From Oscillospiraceae bacterium (GTDB lineage Bacteria; Bacillota; Clostridia; Oscillospirales; Oscillospiraceae): 64,000 bases of DNA. The DNA lies in NCBI GenBank assembly GCA_021202845.1, contig JAJQCF010000001.1:55044-119043 (forward strand). The letters are read 5' to 3'. Of this stretch, positions 8,775 to 17,884 are shown one piece after another. The translations under genes and the position numbers were made by a program. Below the pieces are notes generated by a model. That model saw only the letters and a list, made by a program, of their open reading frames with translations. It did no database searches and was not told the DNA's origin. How positions within the stretch are numbered: the first letter of the stretch is position 1; each line of letters opens with the position of its first letter.

Positions 8775-9692
8775 TTATTGTATCAGCATAGAGAGCATGG
8801 GCATGGTGACTATGGAGAACAGCGTGGAGACGAACACGACCTCGGAGGCGAAGGCGGCGTCGCAGTCGTACTGCTCGGCCATTATCGAGGTGGTGGCCGC
8901 GGCGGGCATTCCGCACATTATCACCGTCAGCCCTTTGATGAGGCTGTCGATTGGCAGCGGCAGGAGCAGGACGTAGATGAAAAGCGGGTAGAGCACCAGC
9001 CGCAGGGCGGTGAAGTAGAGCGTGGAGCGGGAAAAGACGCTCTTGATGTCCGCGTCGGAGAGCGAGGCGCCGATGAAAATCATCGAAACCGGCAGCGTGC
9101 AGCGGCTGAGGCTCGTGACTGTGCTGCTCAAAAATTCCGGCAGCGTCACGCCCAAGAGCATGATGACGAAGCCCACGAACACGGCGATGACGCACGGGTG
9201 CGTCAGGGTCTTGATAATGGCGTGCTTTTTGTCCAACTTCGTGAACAGCGAAAGTCCCGCCGTCCACATGAAAAAGCGCATGGGAATCTGGTAGACCGAC
9301 GTGTACATCACGCCCAGCGTGCCGTAGAGCGCCTCCGCCATTGGCATACCGACAAAGCTGGAGTTCGACACCAGCATACCGAAGCTGAGCACGCTCTTTT
9401 GCTCCGGCGGATAGCGGCGGAACAGCAGCTTGTTGAGAAACAGCGAAATTATCAGCGTCGCCAGCGACAGCGCCACCGCCGCCGCGCAGTTAGTGAGCAG
9501 GGAAGCGTCCACGTCCAGCCCGCCGAGAAACGAGTTGACAATGTTGCACGGCAGGATTACGTATATCAGCAGCGACGACAGCGACTTGCGCGTTGCGGGT
9601 GTGAGAATATTTATTTTGCTTGCCAGCACTCCTACGCCTATCAGCAGGAAAAGCTGGAGCTGCAGGCTCAGCATTTTCAGGACAAGGCTCAA
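8775..9692 (-). CDS. AEC-family (auxin efflux carrier-like) transporter
   Basis: 305 aa, nearly all hydrophobic with about ten membrane segments in two halves. This is the pattern of the AEC/bile-acid-fold permeases, which often export malate or other organic acids. Recognisable segments are LLIYVILPCNIVNSF in the N-half and TVIMCGMPAAATTSIMAEQY in the C-half. The likely start is TTG at 9692 with AAGGAGG 10 nt upstream; ATG 9674 is an alternative. The substrate cannot be predicted. Confidence 0.85.
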   Translation of the reverse strand: MSLVLKMLSLQLQLFLLIGVGVLASKINILTPATRKSLSSLLIYVILPCNIVNSFLGGLDVDASLLTNCAAAVALSLATLIISLFLNKLLFRRYPPEQKSVLSFGMLVSNSSFVGMPMAEALYGTLGVMYTSVYQIPMRFFMWTAGLSLFTKLDKKHAIIKTLTHPCVIAVFVGFVIMLLGVTLPEFLSSTVTSLSRCTLPVSMIFIGASLSDADIKSVFSRSTLYFTALRLVLYPLFIYVLLLPLPIDSLIKGLTVIMCGMPAAATTSIMAEQYDCDAAFASEVVFVSTLFSIVTMPMLSMLIQ

Positions 9693-9728
9693 AGCGGTTC
9701 TGCCTCCTTAGAACTCCCGTTATGTATT

Positions 9729-9752
9729 CCGCGCCGCCTCGAGGCGGCGCGG
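9729..9752. repeat. Perfect 24-nt GC palindrome between ricT and the AEC gene
   Basis: Two 12-nt arms (CCGCGCCGCCTC) with no loop, immediately 3' of ricT and 5' of the transporter on the minus strand. No T-run follows on either side, so a simple terminator is not certain. Confidence 0.7.
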
Positions 9753-9772
9753 TGGTGAAATAATTAGCTTAA

Positions 9773-11050
9773 TTATTGCTCCGTTTTCTTTTCGCCGTCT
9801 CCGTTCCGGCGCGGCGGGCGGCGGCGGGGCTGCCTGCGCCTTTCCGGCTTCGGGCCCGGGGCTCCCTCGCCGCTCGGCTGCGGCTGGGCGCTGCGGGGCT
9901 TGGGCGGCCTCTCGCCCTGCTGACGGCTCTTGGGCTTATCGCCGTACTGCGGTTTGGGCTGCTTGGGGCGCTGCGCGGCGTCGGGCGCGGCGGCGGTGCG
10001 CGGCCTGTCGCCGCCGGACTTTTTGCGGCGGCGCTTGTTGGCGTTTGTGCGCGGGCGCTGCGGCTCCGCGGGTGCGGCAGGCGCGGCGGGGGAGGGGGCG
10101 GAGGAGCTTGGCTCGCTCTCCACAAGCAGCTGGGGCATTGCCCAAGCGTCCTCTTCCTCCGGCTGCTCTTCTTCCTTCGGCTTCTTTTCGTGCGGCTGGA
10201 GCACATGCGGCAGCGGCTGGCCGGGCTGGGGACGCCCTCCCGGCACGGCGGCCACGTCCTCCGCGTCGAACACCTTGAAAACCGGCTCACCCGTGGGCGT
10301 GTCCAGCTTGACCTTGACCTTGCCGCGCAGCAGATTGACCTGCGTCACATTGCCGTAGCCCGCGGTTGTTTCCACAAACGCGCCCGTCTTGGGCACGGTT
10401 TTTATCAGCTCGTCGTAGGCCTCCTGCTCATAGCGCAGGCAGCACATGAGCCGCCCGCAGCAGCCGGAGATTTTGCCCGGGTTCATGGACAGCGACTGCG
10501 TCTTTGCCATTTTCGTGGAGACGGTGCGGAAATCGTCCAAGAACTGGCTGCAGCAGTACGGCCTGCCGCATATGCCTATGCCGCCGAGCATTTTGGCCTC
10601 GTCGCGCACGCCTATCTGGCGCAGCTCAATGCGCGTGCGGAATATGCCGGCAAGGTCCTTCACTAACTCGCGGAAGTCCACGCGCCCTTCCGAGGTGAAG
10701 AAGAATATCATCTTCGTGCCCTCAAAGTTGCACTCCACGTCCACGAGCTTCATTTCCAGCCCGTGGGCGGCTATGCGGCCCGCGCAGATGGGGAAGGCCT
10801 CCTTTTCGCGGCGGCGGCACTCGGATTCCACGCGCAGGTCGTCCTCCGTGGCTACGCGCACCACGGGGCGCAGCGGGGGAATTATGCGGCTGTCGTCCAC
10901 ATAGTGGTTGCCGTGGACGCAGTCCACCAGCTCCAGACCCTTGCTCGTCTGCACAACAAGCCGCTGCCCCGCCGAGGCGGTCACGCCGCCGGGGTCGAAA
11001 AAGTAGGTCTTGCCGCGATTTTTGAATTTTACGCTTATAATTTCGGTCAT
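9773..11050 (-). CDS. ricT: PSP1-domain protein RicT (YaaT) with a long basic Pro-rich tail
   Basis: 425 aa. The first 270 residues form the PSP1/RicT core with the conserved Cys cluster (GICGRPYCCSQF and GCCGRLMCCLRYE), which in Bacillus binds an Fe-S cluster as part of the RicAFT complex that promotes RNase Y-dependent RNA maturation, competence and sporulation. It lies 13 bp after holB, as in Bacillus, which supports the call. The last 150 residues are unusual: low-complexity, rich in Pro, Arg and Lys, probably disordered and possibly RNA-binding. Confidence 0.9.
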   Translation of the reverse strand: MTEIISVKFKNRGKTYFFDPGGVTASAGQRLVVQTSKGLELVDCVHGNHYVDDSRIIPPLRPVVRVATEDDLRVESECRRREKEAFPICAGRIAAHGLEMKLVDVECNFEGTKMIFFFTSEGRVDFRELVKDLAGIFRTRIELRQIGVRDEAKMLGGIGICGRPYCCSQFLDDFRTVSTKMAKTQSLSMNPGKISGCCGRLMCCLRYEQEAYDELIKTVPKTGAFVETTAGYGNVTQVNLLRGKVKVKLDTPTGEPVFKVFDAEDVAAVPGGRPQPGQPLPHVLQPHEKKPKEEEQPEEEDAWAMPQLLVESEPSSSAPSPAAPAAPAEPQRPRTNANKRRRKKSGGDRPRTAAAPDAAQRPKQPKPQYGDKPKSRQQGERPPKPRSAQPQPSGEGAPGPKPERRRQPRRRPPRRNGDGEKKTEQ

Positions 11051-11063
11051 GTCTTGTATCCTT

Positions 11064-11852
11064 TTATGGGAAAGAAATTGTTTCCGCGCTCAGCATACCG
11101 CCGAGGTGCTTCGGGCTGACGTTAAAGCGCAGGTAGAGCGCGCACTTTTCCGCCAGACGCTCAAGGCGCATTATCTCCGCACGGGGCAGCCCGAAGCTGT
11201 CCTCGCGCCGGCAGAGCATATCCGCCGCCAGCCTCCGCGCGGCCTCGGCGAAGTCGCCCAGCGCGCGCACGTCCAGCGCGCCCATTTCGTTTGTCAGCGC
11301 CACCAGCGCCAGCCTGTCGCCGGCCGCGGCGCACTCTATCCACCGCCGAGCGAGCTGCCGCGCGCTCTCGTCCGGCTCGCTCTCGTCGCCGCCCAGCGCA
11401 ATTTCCACGCAGCGCGAGCGCACGGTTTCCAGCAGCTGACCCGCGGCCTCGGCCACGAGTATTATGCTCAAAAAGTCCGGCGGCTCCTCCAGCAGCTTGA
11501 GCAGCGCGTTCTGCGCGCTGTAGTTCATGGTGCCCGCATCGGTGATGATATAAACCTTAGCCGGAGCGTCTATGGGCAGCACGGGCGAGTCGGCCACGAG
11601 CGCGCGTATTTGCTCAATGTAAATTTCCCGCTTGGGGCGGCCCTTGTCGTCGGTTTGGCGGCGGACTATAGTCACGTCGGGGTGCTGCGCCGCCTTGATG
11701 CGGCGGCAGCTGCGGCACACGCCGCAGGGTCTGCCCTCCGCGTCCGGCGACGTGCAGAGCATGGCCGCGGAGAGCGTGAGCGCTTTTTCCAGTCCGCGCT
11801 CGGGGACGGGGGAGGATATTAAATAGGCGTGGGAGAGCTTGACGTCGGGCAT
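11064..11852 (-). CDS. holB: DNA polymerase III delta-prime clamp-loader subunit
   Basis: 262 aa. HAYLISS at the N-terminus, a Zn knuckle (CGVCRSCRRI), MNYSAQNALLKLLEEPP and the SRC motif (VRSRC) are the usual landmarks of the AAA+ delta-prime subunit. It helps load the sliding clamp. The residues where a P-loop would be expected read PVPERGLEKA rather than GxxGxGKT, so ATP binding is probably lost; some bacterial delta-prime subunits also lack it. It sits between mgtE (21 bp) and ricT (13 bp) on the same strand. Confidence 0.9.
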   Translation of the reverse strand: MPDVKLSHAYLISSPVPERGLEKALTLSAAMLCTSPDAEGRPCGVCRSCRRIKAAQHPDVTIVRRQTDDKGRPKREIYIEQIRALVADSPVLPIDAPAKVYIITDAGTMNYSAQNALLKLLEEPPDFLSIILVAEAAGQLLETVRSRCVEIALGGDESEPDESARQLARRWIECAAAGDRLALVALTNEMGALDVRALGDFAEAARRLAADMLCRREDSFGLPRAEIMRLERLAEKCALYLRFNVSPKHLGGMLSAETISFP

Positions 11853-11873
11853 GGCTTGGCCTCCTTGCGCCGC

Positions 11874-13232
11874 TCAGCCGATGCCGAGCAGGGACTTGGC
11901 AAAGGCGAAGTACACCAGCAGCGAGAGCGCATCGACGATTGTTGTGATAAACGGCGAGGCCATAACCGCGGGGTCAAAGCCGCACTTTTTTGCCAGCATA
12001 GGCAGCGAGCAGCCCACGACCTTGGCCAGCAGTATTGTCACCGCCAGCGAGACGCAGACCACGAAGTCCACGAGAATTGTTATGTCGGTGTTGTGCAGCA
12101 GCATCCTGTCAACAAGCCATATTTTGACGAAGTTCACGCAGGCCAGAGAGACGGCGCAGAGCGCTGCCACGCGGCACTCCTTCCAGATTACGCGGAAAAT
12201 ATCTTTGAATTCCACCTCGCCGAGGCTCATGGCGCGGATGAGCGTGACGCTGGCCTGACTGCCGGAGTTGCCGGCGGTGTCCATGAGCATCGGTATGAAG
12301 CCCGTCAGCGCAATGCAGGCGGCGAGCGCGGACTCGAAGTTGTTGATTATAACGCCCGTGAACGTGGCGCTGACCATGAGCAGCATGAGCCACGGTATGC
12401 GGGACTTCCATGTGGTGATGACGCTGTTTTCAAAGTACGGCGCCTCGGTCGGACTGATAGCGGCCATGATGGAGATGTCCTCCGTGGCCTCGTCCACGAC
12501 GACGTCGATAGCGTCGTCAACCGTGACAATGCCGACCATGCGCTCCTCGGCGTCCAGCACGGGCACGGCGAGCAGGTCGTACTTGGAGAACAGCCGCGCA
12601 ACCTCCTCTTGGTCGGTGTGGGTGCTGACGGAGATTATCTCCGTCTCCATAAGCTCCTCAATGGGTACGTCGTCGTCGGTTGTCATCAAGTCCTTGGCGC
12701 TGACAATGCCGACGAGCCTGCGCGCCTCCAAGACGTAGCAGGTGTAAATTGTTTCCTTGTGTATGCCTGTCCGCTTTATGTGGGACATGGCCTGCGCCAC
12801 GGTGCTGTCGCGCCGCAGGTCCACATACTCCGTCGTCATTATGCTGCCCGCGCTGTCCTCGGGGTAGTTGAGGAGTATGTTGATTTGGTCGCGCTTTTCG
12901 CGGCTGACGTTTTCCAGTATTCTTGTTACAAGGTTCGCGGGCATATCCTCCAGCAGGTCAACGGTGTCGTCCATGTAGAGGTCGTCAAGAATGTCGCGCA
13001 GCTCTCTCTCGGTGAAAACGGCCACCAGCTGCGCCTGCATCTGGCCGCTCATTTCCGCGAACACGTCCGCCGCCTTGTCCTTGGGTATGAGGCGGAAGGC
13101 GAGGACAAGCTCCTTATCCTCCAACTCCGCAAGCAGCGAGGCAATGTCCACGGCGTTCATTACTTCCAAAATGCTCCGCACGGCCTTGTATTTCTTCGCG
13201 CGCAGCAGCTCCTGAAAAATCTCTGTATTCAT
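11874..13232 (-). CDS. mgtE: MgtE-type magnesium transporter
   Basis: About 452 aa. An N-terminal superhelical domain (residues 1-120) is followed by two CBS domains with DLMTTDDDVPIEE and VDDAIDVVVDEATED, then five membrane helices with the pore motif GNSGSQASV. MgtE is a Mg2+ channel gated by cytosolic Mg2+. The start chosen is ATG 13232 (MNTEIFQ), with GGAGGT 8 nt upstream. A longer frame to 13289 lacks a ribosome site. No Mg riboswitch was recognised in the short leader. Confidence 0.9.
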   Translation of the reverse strand: MNTEIFQELLRAKKYKAVRSILEVMNAVDIASLLAELEDKELVLAFRLIPKDKAADVFAEMSGQMQAQLVAVFTERELRDILDDLYMDDTVDLLEDMPANLVTRILENVSREKRDQINILLNYPEDSAGSIMTTEYVDLRRDSTVAQAMSHIKRTGIHKETIYTCYVLEARRLVGIVSAKDLMTTDDDVPIEELMETEIISVSTHTDQEEVARLFSKYDLLAVPVLDAEERMVGIVTVDDAIDVVVDEATEDISIMAAISPTEAPYFENSVITTWKSRIPWLMLLMVSATFTGVIINNFESALAACIALTGFIPMLMDTAGNSGSQASVTLIRAMSLGEVEFKDIFRVIWKECRVAALCAVSLACVNFVKIWLVDRMLLHNTDITILVDFVVCVSLAVTILLAKVVGCSLPMLAKKCGFDPAVMASPFITTIVDALSLLVYFAFAKSLLGIG

Positions 13233-13498
13233 AGCTATACCTCCGATATTCAATTTTTGCTCTTTTCGTGAATAATCGTGTACTGCCATTATCCGCTTCC
13301 ATTTTCCTCACCTGCCTTTATTAGTGTAATTGTTTAACCAATCTATTTTAACTCCGCCCGCCCTGATTAGTCAAGACTTTAAAATGCGGCTTCCTGCTTG
13401 CTTTTTGCGGTGCGATATGGTAAAATTGCCAAAACGGAGCGTTTTAATCAAAATTAAAGTAAAACAAAGTAAAGCTGAAGAAAAAAGGGGGACTGCCC

Positions 13499-14386
13499 GT
13501 GAGCAGGAAGAGAGAGCACCGGGGCGACAGGCCGGACGGGGTGCTGTTGCGCGACATGGACGCGCTGCACACCATAACCGCCATAATCTATCCCAACCGC
13601 TGCGACAACGAGGGCTACATACACGAGCGCCTTGACCTCACGGCGGTGAACGAGTATTTGGCGGCCAAGAACGCCGGAGAACCGGAGTATAAATATAATT
13701 TATTCCAAGTCATAGTCGCGGCGCTGGCGAAAATTATAACGCTGCGGCCCGTGCTCAACCGCTTCATCGTCAACGGCGACTTTTACCAGCGCAAGGAGCT
13801 GACGCTGGCGTTTGTGGTCAAGCGGCGCTTTGCCGACGGCGCGGAGGAGGGGCTGGCCGTGCTGCACATATCCCCCGACGACACAATAGACACCATACAC
13901 GAGATGATACGCCGCGAAATTTTTTCCGCGCGCTCGAGTACTGTCACGGACTCCACCGAGTCCACGCTCAACGGCTTCAACCGTCTGCCGCGCTGGATTA
14001 TGAAGGCGGGAGTGCGCTTTGTCATGATGCTCGATAAGCACGGGCGCGTGCCGCCGTCGTTCATCGACCACGACCCCTACTACTGCTCCGCCGTGCTCTC
14101 GAACGTCGGCTCAATCGGCATGAAAAGCGGCTACCACCACCTGACGAACTGGGGCACCTGCTCGCTGTTCTGCCTTATCGGCGAGGCGAAAATGCTGCCC
14201 GTGACCGCGCCCGACGGTACATCCGTCCCGCGCATGGCCGTGGACATCGGTCTGACGATTGACGAGCGGCTGGCGGACGGGTACTACTACTCCAAGACCC
14301 TGCGCCTGCTCCGCCACCTGATAGAGCACCCCGAGCTTTTAGAGCAGCCCATGACAACAGAGGAGGCAGAATACTATGACGACTGA
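13499..14386 (+). CDS. 2-oxoacid dehydrogenase E2-like acyltransferase fold, altered active site
   Basis: 295 aa with the chloramphenicol acetyltransferase/E2 catalytic-domain fold. Recognisable parts are YNLFQVIVAALAK near residue 62, the central LSNVGSIGM segment and a C-terminal DERLADGYY where true E2 enzymes have DHRxxDG. The catalytic His is therefore replaced by Glu, so classic acyl transfer is doubtful. There is no lipoyl domain. GTG start after a purine-rich AAAAAAGGGGG. It overlaps the acyl-CoA ligase gene by 11 bp, so the two are translationally coupled and probably share a lipid or acyl substrate. Confidence 0.75.
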   Translation: MSRKREHRGDRPDGVLLRDMDALHTITAIIYPNRCDNEGYIHERLDLTAVNEYLAAKNAGEPEYKYNLFQVIVAALAKIITLRPVLNRFIVNGDFYQRKELTLAFVVKRRFADGAEEGLAVLHISPDDTIDTIHEMIRREIFSARSSTVTDSTESTLNGFNRLPRWIMKAGVRFVMMLDKHGRVPPSFIDHDPYYCSAVLSNVGSIGMKSGYHHLTNWGTCSLFCLIGEAKMLPVTAPDGTSVPRMAVDIGLTIDERLADGYYYSKTLRLLRHLIEHPELLEQPMTTEEAEYYDD

Positions 14387-16124
14387 AAACGCGCCTGAAC
14401 AGAAAATTACGGCCAAGGCCCCGTGGCGCGAGCACCTTGGTGACGTGCCGTTCACGCTCGACTACTTCCAAGGCTCCGTGTACGAGGCTGTGGAGGAGAG
14501 CGCGAAAAAATATCCCGCCGGCATTGCCTTTGACTTCATGGGCCGCCACACCACTTACCGCGAGCTTATCCGCGGCATCGAGCGCTGCGCCAAGAGCCTG
14601 CGCACCATAGGCGTGCGCGAGGGCGACCGCGTGACCATAGCCATGCCCAACTGCCCGCAGGCCATAGAGGTTTTCTACGCCGTGAATTTGATAGGCGGCG
14701 TGGCGAACATGGTTCACCCGCTCTCAAGTGAGCAGGAATTGGAGTTTTACATCAACGAGTCCGAGTCCGTCACTGTTGTCACGCTCGACCAGTTCTACCA
14801 CAAGTTCGAGGCCATACGCCAGCGCACCAACGTTGTCAACATCGTGCTCGCCAGCATCAGGGACGCGCTCTCGCCGCCGGTGCGCGCGGGCTATATGCTC
14901 ACCGAGGGGCGCAAGATGAAGAAAATCCCCGCCGACGCGCCCGTTATCCGCTGGGACGACTTCATGCGCCTCGGCAAGTCCTGCTTTTGGAACTACAGGG
15001 TCAAGCGCGGAGCCGACGACCCCGCGGGCATACTCTACTCCGGCGGCACAACCGGCACGACAAAGGGTATCCTGCTGACAAACCTCAACTTCAACGCCCT
15101 TGCCCAGCAGGTGCTGGCCGCCAATCCCATGTACCGCCCGGGCGACAAGATGCTCTCCGCCATGCCGCTTTTCCACGGCTTCGGTCTGGGCGTCTGCATA
15201 CACACCATTTTGGCGGGCGGCGGGCGCTGCGTGCTGGTACCGCGCTTCACGGCGGACAGCTACGCCAAGCTGATTACAAAATACCGCTGCAACTACATCG
15301 CCGGCGTGCCGACGCTGTTTGAGGCGCTGCTGCGCATAAAGAGCATGGACGGCGCCGACCTCAGCTGCCTCAAGGGAGTATTCTCCGGCGGCGACTCGCT
15401 CTCCGTGGAGCTGAAAAAGAAGTTCGACAAATTCCTCTATGACCACCACTCCTCCGTGCAGATACGCGAGGGCTACGGCACGACGGAGACAGTCACCGCC
15501 TGCTGTCTCACGCCGCCGCATATGTTCAAGGAGGGCAGCATCGGCCTGCCGTTCCCCGACACCTACATCAAGATTGTGCGCCCGGGCACGGACGAGGAGC
15601 TGCCCTACGGCGAGGAGGGCGAAATACTGCTTGCCGGTCCCACGGTCATGCGCGAGTACATCCGCCACCCCGAGGAGACCGCCCAGACGCTCCGCCGCCA
15701 CGCCGATGGCCTCACTTGGGTCTACACCGGCGACCTCGGCAGCATGGACAGCGAGGGCTTCATCTACTTCCGCGGACGCATAAAGCGCATGATAATAACC
15801 TCCGGCTACAACGTCTACCCCGCGCAGCTGGAAAACATAATAGACGCGCACGAAAAGGTGCAGATGAGCTGCGTCATCGGCGTGCCGGACGAGTACAAAA
15901 TGCAGCGCGTCAAGGCGTTCGTGATGCTCAAGCCCGGCGTTGTCGCCTCCGAGCAGGTGAAAAAGGAGATTTTGGACTACTGCTCCAAGCGCATAGCCCG
16001 CTATGCCATGCCCCGCGACATCGAGTTCCGCACCGAGCTGCCGAAAACCCTCGTCGGCAAGGTGGCCTACCGCCAGTTAGAGGAGGAAGAGCTGGCAAAG
16101 CGGGAGAAAAAGAGCGCAAAATGA
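14376..16124 (+). CDS. AMP-dependent acyl-CoA synthetase/ligase
   Basis: 582 aa of the ANL superfamily. Visible motifs are the P-loop-like YSGGTTGTTKG near residue 223, GYGTTE near 366, YTGDLG and RGRIKRMIITSGYNVYP in the C-terminal swivelling domain; the terminal Lys lies in LPKTLVGKVAYR. It activates a carboxylic acid to acyl-AMP and then acyl-CoA. Long- or medium-chain fatty acids are likely from overall resemblance, but this is not proven. It is coupled to the upstream E2-like gene and overlaps the next tiny ORF by ATGA. Confidence 0.85.
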   Translation: MTTENAPEQKITAKAPWREHLGDVPFTLDYFQGSVYEAVEESAKKYPAGIAFDFMGRHTTYRELIRGIERCAKSLRTIGVREGDRVTIAMPNCPQAIEVFYAVNLIGGVANMVHPLSSEQELEFYINESESVTVVTLDQFYHKFEAIRQRTNVVNIVLASIRDALSPPVRAGYMLTEGRKMKKIPADAPVIRWDDFMRLGKSCFWNYRVKRGADDPAGILYSGGTTGTTKGILLTNLNFNALAQQVLAANPMYRPGDKMLSAMPLFHGFGLGVCIHTILAGGGRCVLVPRFTADSYAKLITKYRCNYIAGVPTLFEALLRIKSMDGADLSCLKGVFSGGDSLSVELKKKFDKFLYDHHSSVQIREGYGTTETVTACCLTPPHMFKEGSIGLPFPDTYIKIVRPGTDEELPYGEEGEILLAGPTVMREYIRHPEETAQTLRRHADGLTWVYTGDLGSMDSEGFIYFRGRIKRMIITSGYNVYPAQLENIIDAHEKVQMSCVIGVPDEYKMQRVKAFVMLKPGVVASEQVKKEILDYCSKRIARYAMPRDIEFRTELPKTLVGKVAYRQLEEEELAKREKKSAK

Positions 16125-16270
16125 CAAAAATCTTACAGAACGCAGGGCCAGATGAAACGCCGAACAGCGCCACGCTGGAAGCCTTTGACGAGCTGGCTGG
16201 CGGCGGCGGCTGCAAATTCAGCGATTCTACCGAGCTTTTGTTTGCCGAACTGACACAAGAAAGGAGCTAA
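16121..16270 (+). CDS. 49-aa RelB/DinJ C-terminus-like peptide
   Basis: The start ATG overlaps the stop of the ligase (ATGA). The middle, DETPNSATLEAFDEL, then FSDSTELLFAEL, resembles the C-terminal half of RelB/DinJ antitoxins (PNxxTxxAxxE ... SxxELFxxL), but there is no N-terminal DNA-binding half and no toxin gene beside it. A similar peptide with the same ATGA coupling is found at 24189-24332. The next gene starts 5 bp later. The AGGAGC at its 3' end is the ribosome site of the nitrilase gene. Confidence 0.6.
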   Translation: MTKILQNAGPDETPNSATLEAFDELAGGGGCKFSDSTELLFAELTQERS

Positions 16271-16275
16271 GAACC

Positions 16276-17094
16276 ATGAAAATGGCTGCAATTCAGCCCT
16301 TTGTCACCGCTGACAAGGAGCGGAATATTGAAACGGCGCTGCGGCTTATTGCCGAGAGCGCGCGCGGCGGCGCGCAGATGGCGGTGCTGCCGGAGATGTT
16401 CTTCTGTCCCATTGACTTCGACCTTTTTCCCAAGTACGCCGAGCCCGCGGGCGGGGCGGCTTGGCAGGCGATGTCCGACGCGGCGAAGCAAAACGGCCTT
16501 TGGCTCGTCGCGGGCAGTATGCCGGAAACAGGCGAGGGCGGGGAGATTTATAACTCCTGCTTCGTCTTTGCGCCCGACGGCTCCTGCGCCGCGCGCCACC
16601 GCAAAATGCACCTCTACGACGTGGACATAGAGGGCGGAACGCGCTTCATGGAGAGCGAGTCCGTCACGCCCGGCAGCGAGGTTACGGTGTTCGACACGCC
16701 GTTCGGGCGCTTCGGCGTTGTCGTCTGCTTCGACATTCGCTACCCCGAGCTTTTCCGCCTGACGGTGGACGCCGGAGCCGAGGCCATAATTATCCCCGCC
16801 GTGTTCAATATGTCCACAGGGCCGCTGCACTGGGAGCTTACCTGCCGCGCCCGCGCCGTGGACAACCAAGTCTACACCGTCGGCTGCGCCCCCGCGCGCA
16901 ACGAGGCGCTGAGCTACGTCCCCTACGCCAACTCCCTCGTCTGCTCCCCATGGGGCGAGGTCACCGCCCGCCTCGGCACGGAGGAGGGCATACTGTATAC
17001 GGACATAGACTTCGCCGAGGTGAAAAAAGTCCGCGAGCAGCTCCCGCTATTAAAGCTGCGCCGACAGGACGTGTATACGCTGCGGCTGAACTGA
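16276..17094 (+). CDS. Nitrilase-family carbon-nitrogen hydrolase (omega-amidase-like)
   Basis: 272 aa with the Glu-Lys-Cys catalytic triad of the family: Glu in LPEMFF near residue 38, Lys in HRKMHLYD near 113 and Cys in VVCFDIRYPE near 153. The overall form is closest to omega-amidases/NIT2-type enzymes, which hydrolyse alpha-ketoglutaramate or related amides, but substrate is not certain. It is the last gene of the operon starting at 13499 and is followed by a strong terminator. Confidence 0.85.
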   Translation: MKMAAIQPFVTADKERNIETALRLIAESARGGAQMAVLPEMFFCPIDFDLFPKYAEPAGGAAWQAMSDAAKQNGLWLVAGSMPETGEGGEIYNSCFVFAPDGSCAARHRKMHLYDVDIEGGTRFMESESVTPGSEVTVFDTPFGRFGVVVCFDIRYPELFRLTVDAGAEAIIIPAVFNMSTGPLHWELTCRARAVDNQVYTVGCAPARNEALSYVPYANSLVCSPWGEVTARLGTEEGILYTDIDFAEVKKVREQLPLLKLRRQDVYTLRLN

Positions 17095-17110
17095 ATTTTT
17101 GCCAAAAACC

Positions 17111-17145
17111 AAGGAGCCTCCAAACAGGGAGGCTCCTTTGTCATT
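17111..17145 (+). terminator. Intrinsic terminator after the amidase operon
   Basis: An 11-bp stem AAGGAGCCTCC with its complement, 6-nt loop, followed by TGTCATTTTT. It may serve both the operon and the convergent methyltransferase. Confidence 0.9.
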
Positions 17146-17158
17146 TTTATTCTTGTTT

Positions 17159-17881
17159 TTACAGCTGCGGGTTGGCCTCGCGTGGGATTTTTATCAGCGA
17201 GAAGCGCTTTTTGGCGGGGAGGTAGTAGGGCAAATCCTTGTGGCCGGTCTCTACGACGCGGGTGTTCAGGCGGTCGTAGAGCTGGGCGTCGTTTGCGCCG
17301 TCGGAGTAGGCGCGCAGGAAGTTCATGCCGTCCACCAGCGAGCGCAGGGGCTGGCCGTACTCCAGCGAGTGCTTGGCGGCGGTGTAGTTTATCTTCGCGT
17401 CGTTCAGCGCCGCCGTGACCGTGTCCGCGGTGCAGGGCTTTTGCACCTTGCGGCCCGTTATGCTTTGGCCGTCCTTGCTGCCCTCATGTACGGCGGCGAC
17501 GAACGTGCCGCGCGCAAGGCGGGGGTAGCGCCCCGTGAAGTCGCGCTCCGTGCCGTGGAACAGCGTTATCACCGCGTCCCACTGACCTTCAAGCTCTCTG
17601 CCGTCGGCCTTTATGACCTCGATGTTGCTAAGACCCGACTTCTCCACGCAGCGGCTCGCTAACTCCACGGCCTCGGCGCTTTTGTCAACGCACGTCACGC
17701 GCTCGAAGTGCTGCGCCAGTTCTATGTCTGTCAGCGCTAAGCCGCAGCCTATGTCGCAGAGCGTGCCGCGCTCGGGTATCAGCTCCAGCAGGAGGGAGGC
17801 GAGCTTTTTATTGAATTGAGTGTACTCTGCCGCGTCCCGAAACCAGCGCGCGGCAGTCTCGTTCCACACTATTTTTGACAC
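17159..17881 (-). CDS. Class I SAM-dependent methyltransferase
   Basis: 240 aa with the SAM-binding motif I as LCDIGCGLALTDIEL near residue 40, the acidic residue at the end of strand 2 in VTCVDKS and a later KADGREL segment. The substrate is unknown. It lies 3 bp downstream of the 17885-20158 gene on the same strand, but there is no obvious functional link. Confidence 0.75.
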   Translation of the reverse strand: MSKIVWNETAARWFRDAAEYTQFNKKLASLLLELIPERGTLCDIGCGLALTDIELAQHFERVTCVDKSAEAVELASRCVEKSGLSNIEVIKADGRELEGQWDAVITLFHGTERDFTGRYPRLARGTFVAAVHEGSKDGQSITGRKVQKPCTADTVTAALNDAKINYTAAKHSLEYGQPLRSLVDGMNFLRAYSDGANDAQLYDRLNTRVVETGHKDLPYYLPAKKRFSLIKIPREANPQL

Positions 17882-17884
17882 TTT

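Noticed and set aside
13233..13330. Mg2+ riboswitch (M-box or ykoK type) before mgtE
   Set aside because: The leader is too short and I could not find the conserved core.
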